A DNA stretch of 64,000 nucleotides, taken from positions 170,597 through 234,596 of the forward strand of contig JAGVSM010003446.1 in NCBI GenBank assembly GCA_022494885.1, in the 5' to 3' direction. The position numbers and the translations under genes were made by a program. The notes beneath the pieces are model-generated. The model ran no database searches and was not told the DNA's origin. It worked only from the letters and a program-made list of their open reading frames with translations. Of this stretch, positions 63,691 to 64,000 are shown piece after piece. Origin of the DNA: Micrasema longulum (taxonomy: Eukaryota; Arthropoda; Insecta; Trichoptera; Brachycentridae). Within the stretch, counting starts at the first letter, position 1, and every line of letters begins with the position of its first letter.

Positions 63691-64000
63691 ATGCGGATGA
63701 CCAAAAAATCTATTTTTACTGCTCTCCTCAAGATATAAACAATTTAAAAAATCGTGTGTCTCAATGCATCCAAACCGTTGACGGTTGCTGACATCCAGTT
63801 GTTGACAACTGGATGTCAGCAAACATACTCAAACTCAATCCATCTAAAACTGAGCTTCTATTGACAGCGACAAAAAAGCGACAACACCTTTTAGACCAAT
63901 CTCCAATTTCAATCACAGGTTGTGATCTTACCCCTTGTACTAATGTTAAACTGCTGGGTGTTCATTTAGATTCAGATCTTTCTCTTCATTCTCAGGTCAA
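63691..64000 (+). pseudogene. LINE reverse transcriptase fragment (L2/CR1 type), runs off the window
   Basis: Begins HADDQKIYFYCSPQDINNLK at RT motif C (YADD with His for Tyr; both Asp kept), then NRVSQCIQTVD. An inserted inverted segment introduces a stop. The frame then continues NWMSANILKLNPSKTELLLT and TNVKLLGVHLDSDLSLHSQV to the edge. WM..N.LKLNP.KTE and LGV.LD are the usual L2/CR1 motifs after the palm. Truncated on the left exactly where the repeat shared with position 1-60 ends. Confidence 0.85.

Overview
The window is AT-rich, intron/intergenic-type nuclear DNA of a eukaryote, most likely an insect or other arthropod. It contains no intact protein-coding gene, no rRNA and no convincing functional tRNA gene. 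The longest clearly coding reading frame (281 codons, 5985-6830, +) is a non-LTR retrotransposon reverse transcriptase. The clade guess rests on transposon content: an RTE-type LINE with the FGHVERM...GRPRKTW...AYPYGETA C-terminus common in insect (especially lepidopteran) genomes, a mariner remnant, piggyBac-like TTAA elements and several tRNA-headed SINEs. Species cannot be named.

Layout. 0-5 kb: mariner remnant, a TATA-box promoter with a possible non-coding first exon (939-1142), a LINE C-terminus, a tRNA-type SINE. 5-8 kb: truncated CR1/L2/Jockey-group LINE next to a (TATATC)n tract, followed by an L2-type LINE tail. 9-21 kb: MITEs, including an inverted pair at 16.25-17.15 kb, RTE tails and SINEs. 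21-22 kb: a terminal-inverted-repeat element carrying a LINE fragment. 22.5-27.3 kb: a very large palindrome made of two head-to-head piggyBac-like elements. 29-34 kb: RTE-like LINE pieces and MITEs. 36-39 kb: a Penelope-type GIY-YIG fragment and LINE tails. 40.7-41.5 kb: a short internally deleted relative of the palindrome element. 43-50 kb: SINEs, a CpG-rich block with a candidate coding first exon, two tidy MITEs, a LINE C-terminus, and a fresh 413-bp retroposon with a 13-bp target duplication. 50-64 kb: LINE/RTE remnants, a complete SINE, a candidate 52-nt exon (56131-56182), a young 5'-truncated RTE insertion (61917-62215), and the start of another LINE running off the right edge.

The elements are related as autonomous and non-autonomous partners (piggyBac remnant with TTAA deletion derivatives; LINEs with tail-sharing SINE-like sequences), and many are nested in one another. 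If there is a host gene, the best hypothesis is one on the + strand with promoter material near 44.0-44.5 kb and a small exon at 56.1 kb; this is tentative. The strongest observations are the piggyBac palindrome, the two insertions with exact target duplications, a composite SINE with two tRNA-like heads seen in two places, and a templated inverted insertion inside a reverse transcriptase at the right edge.
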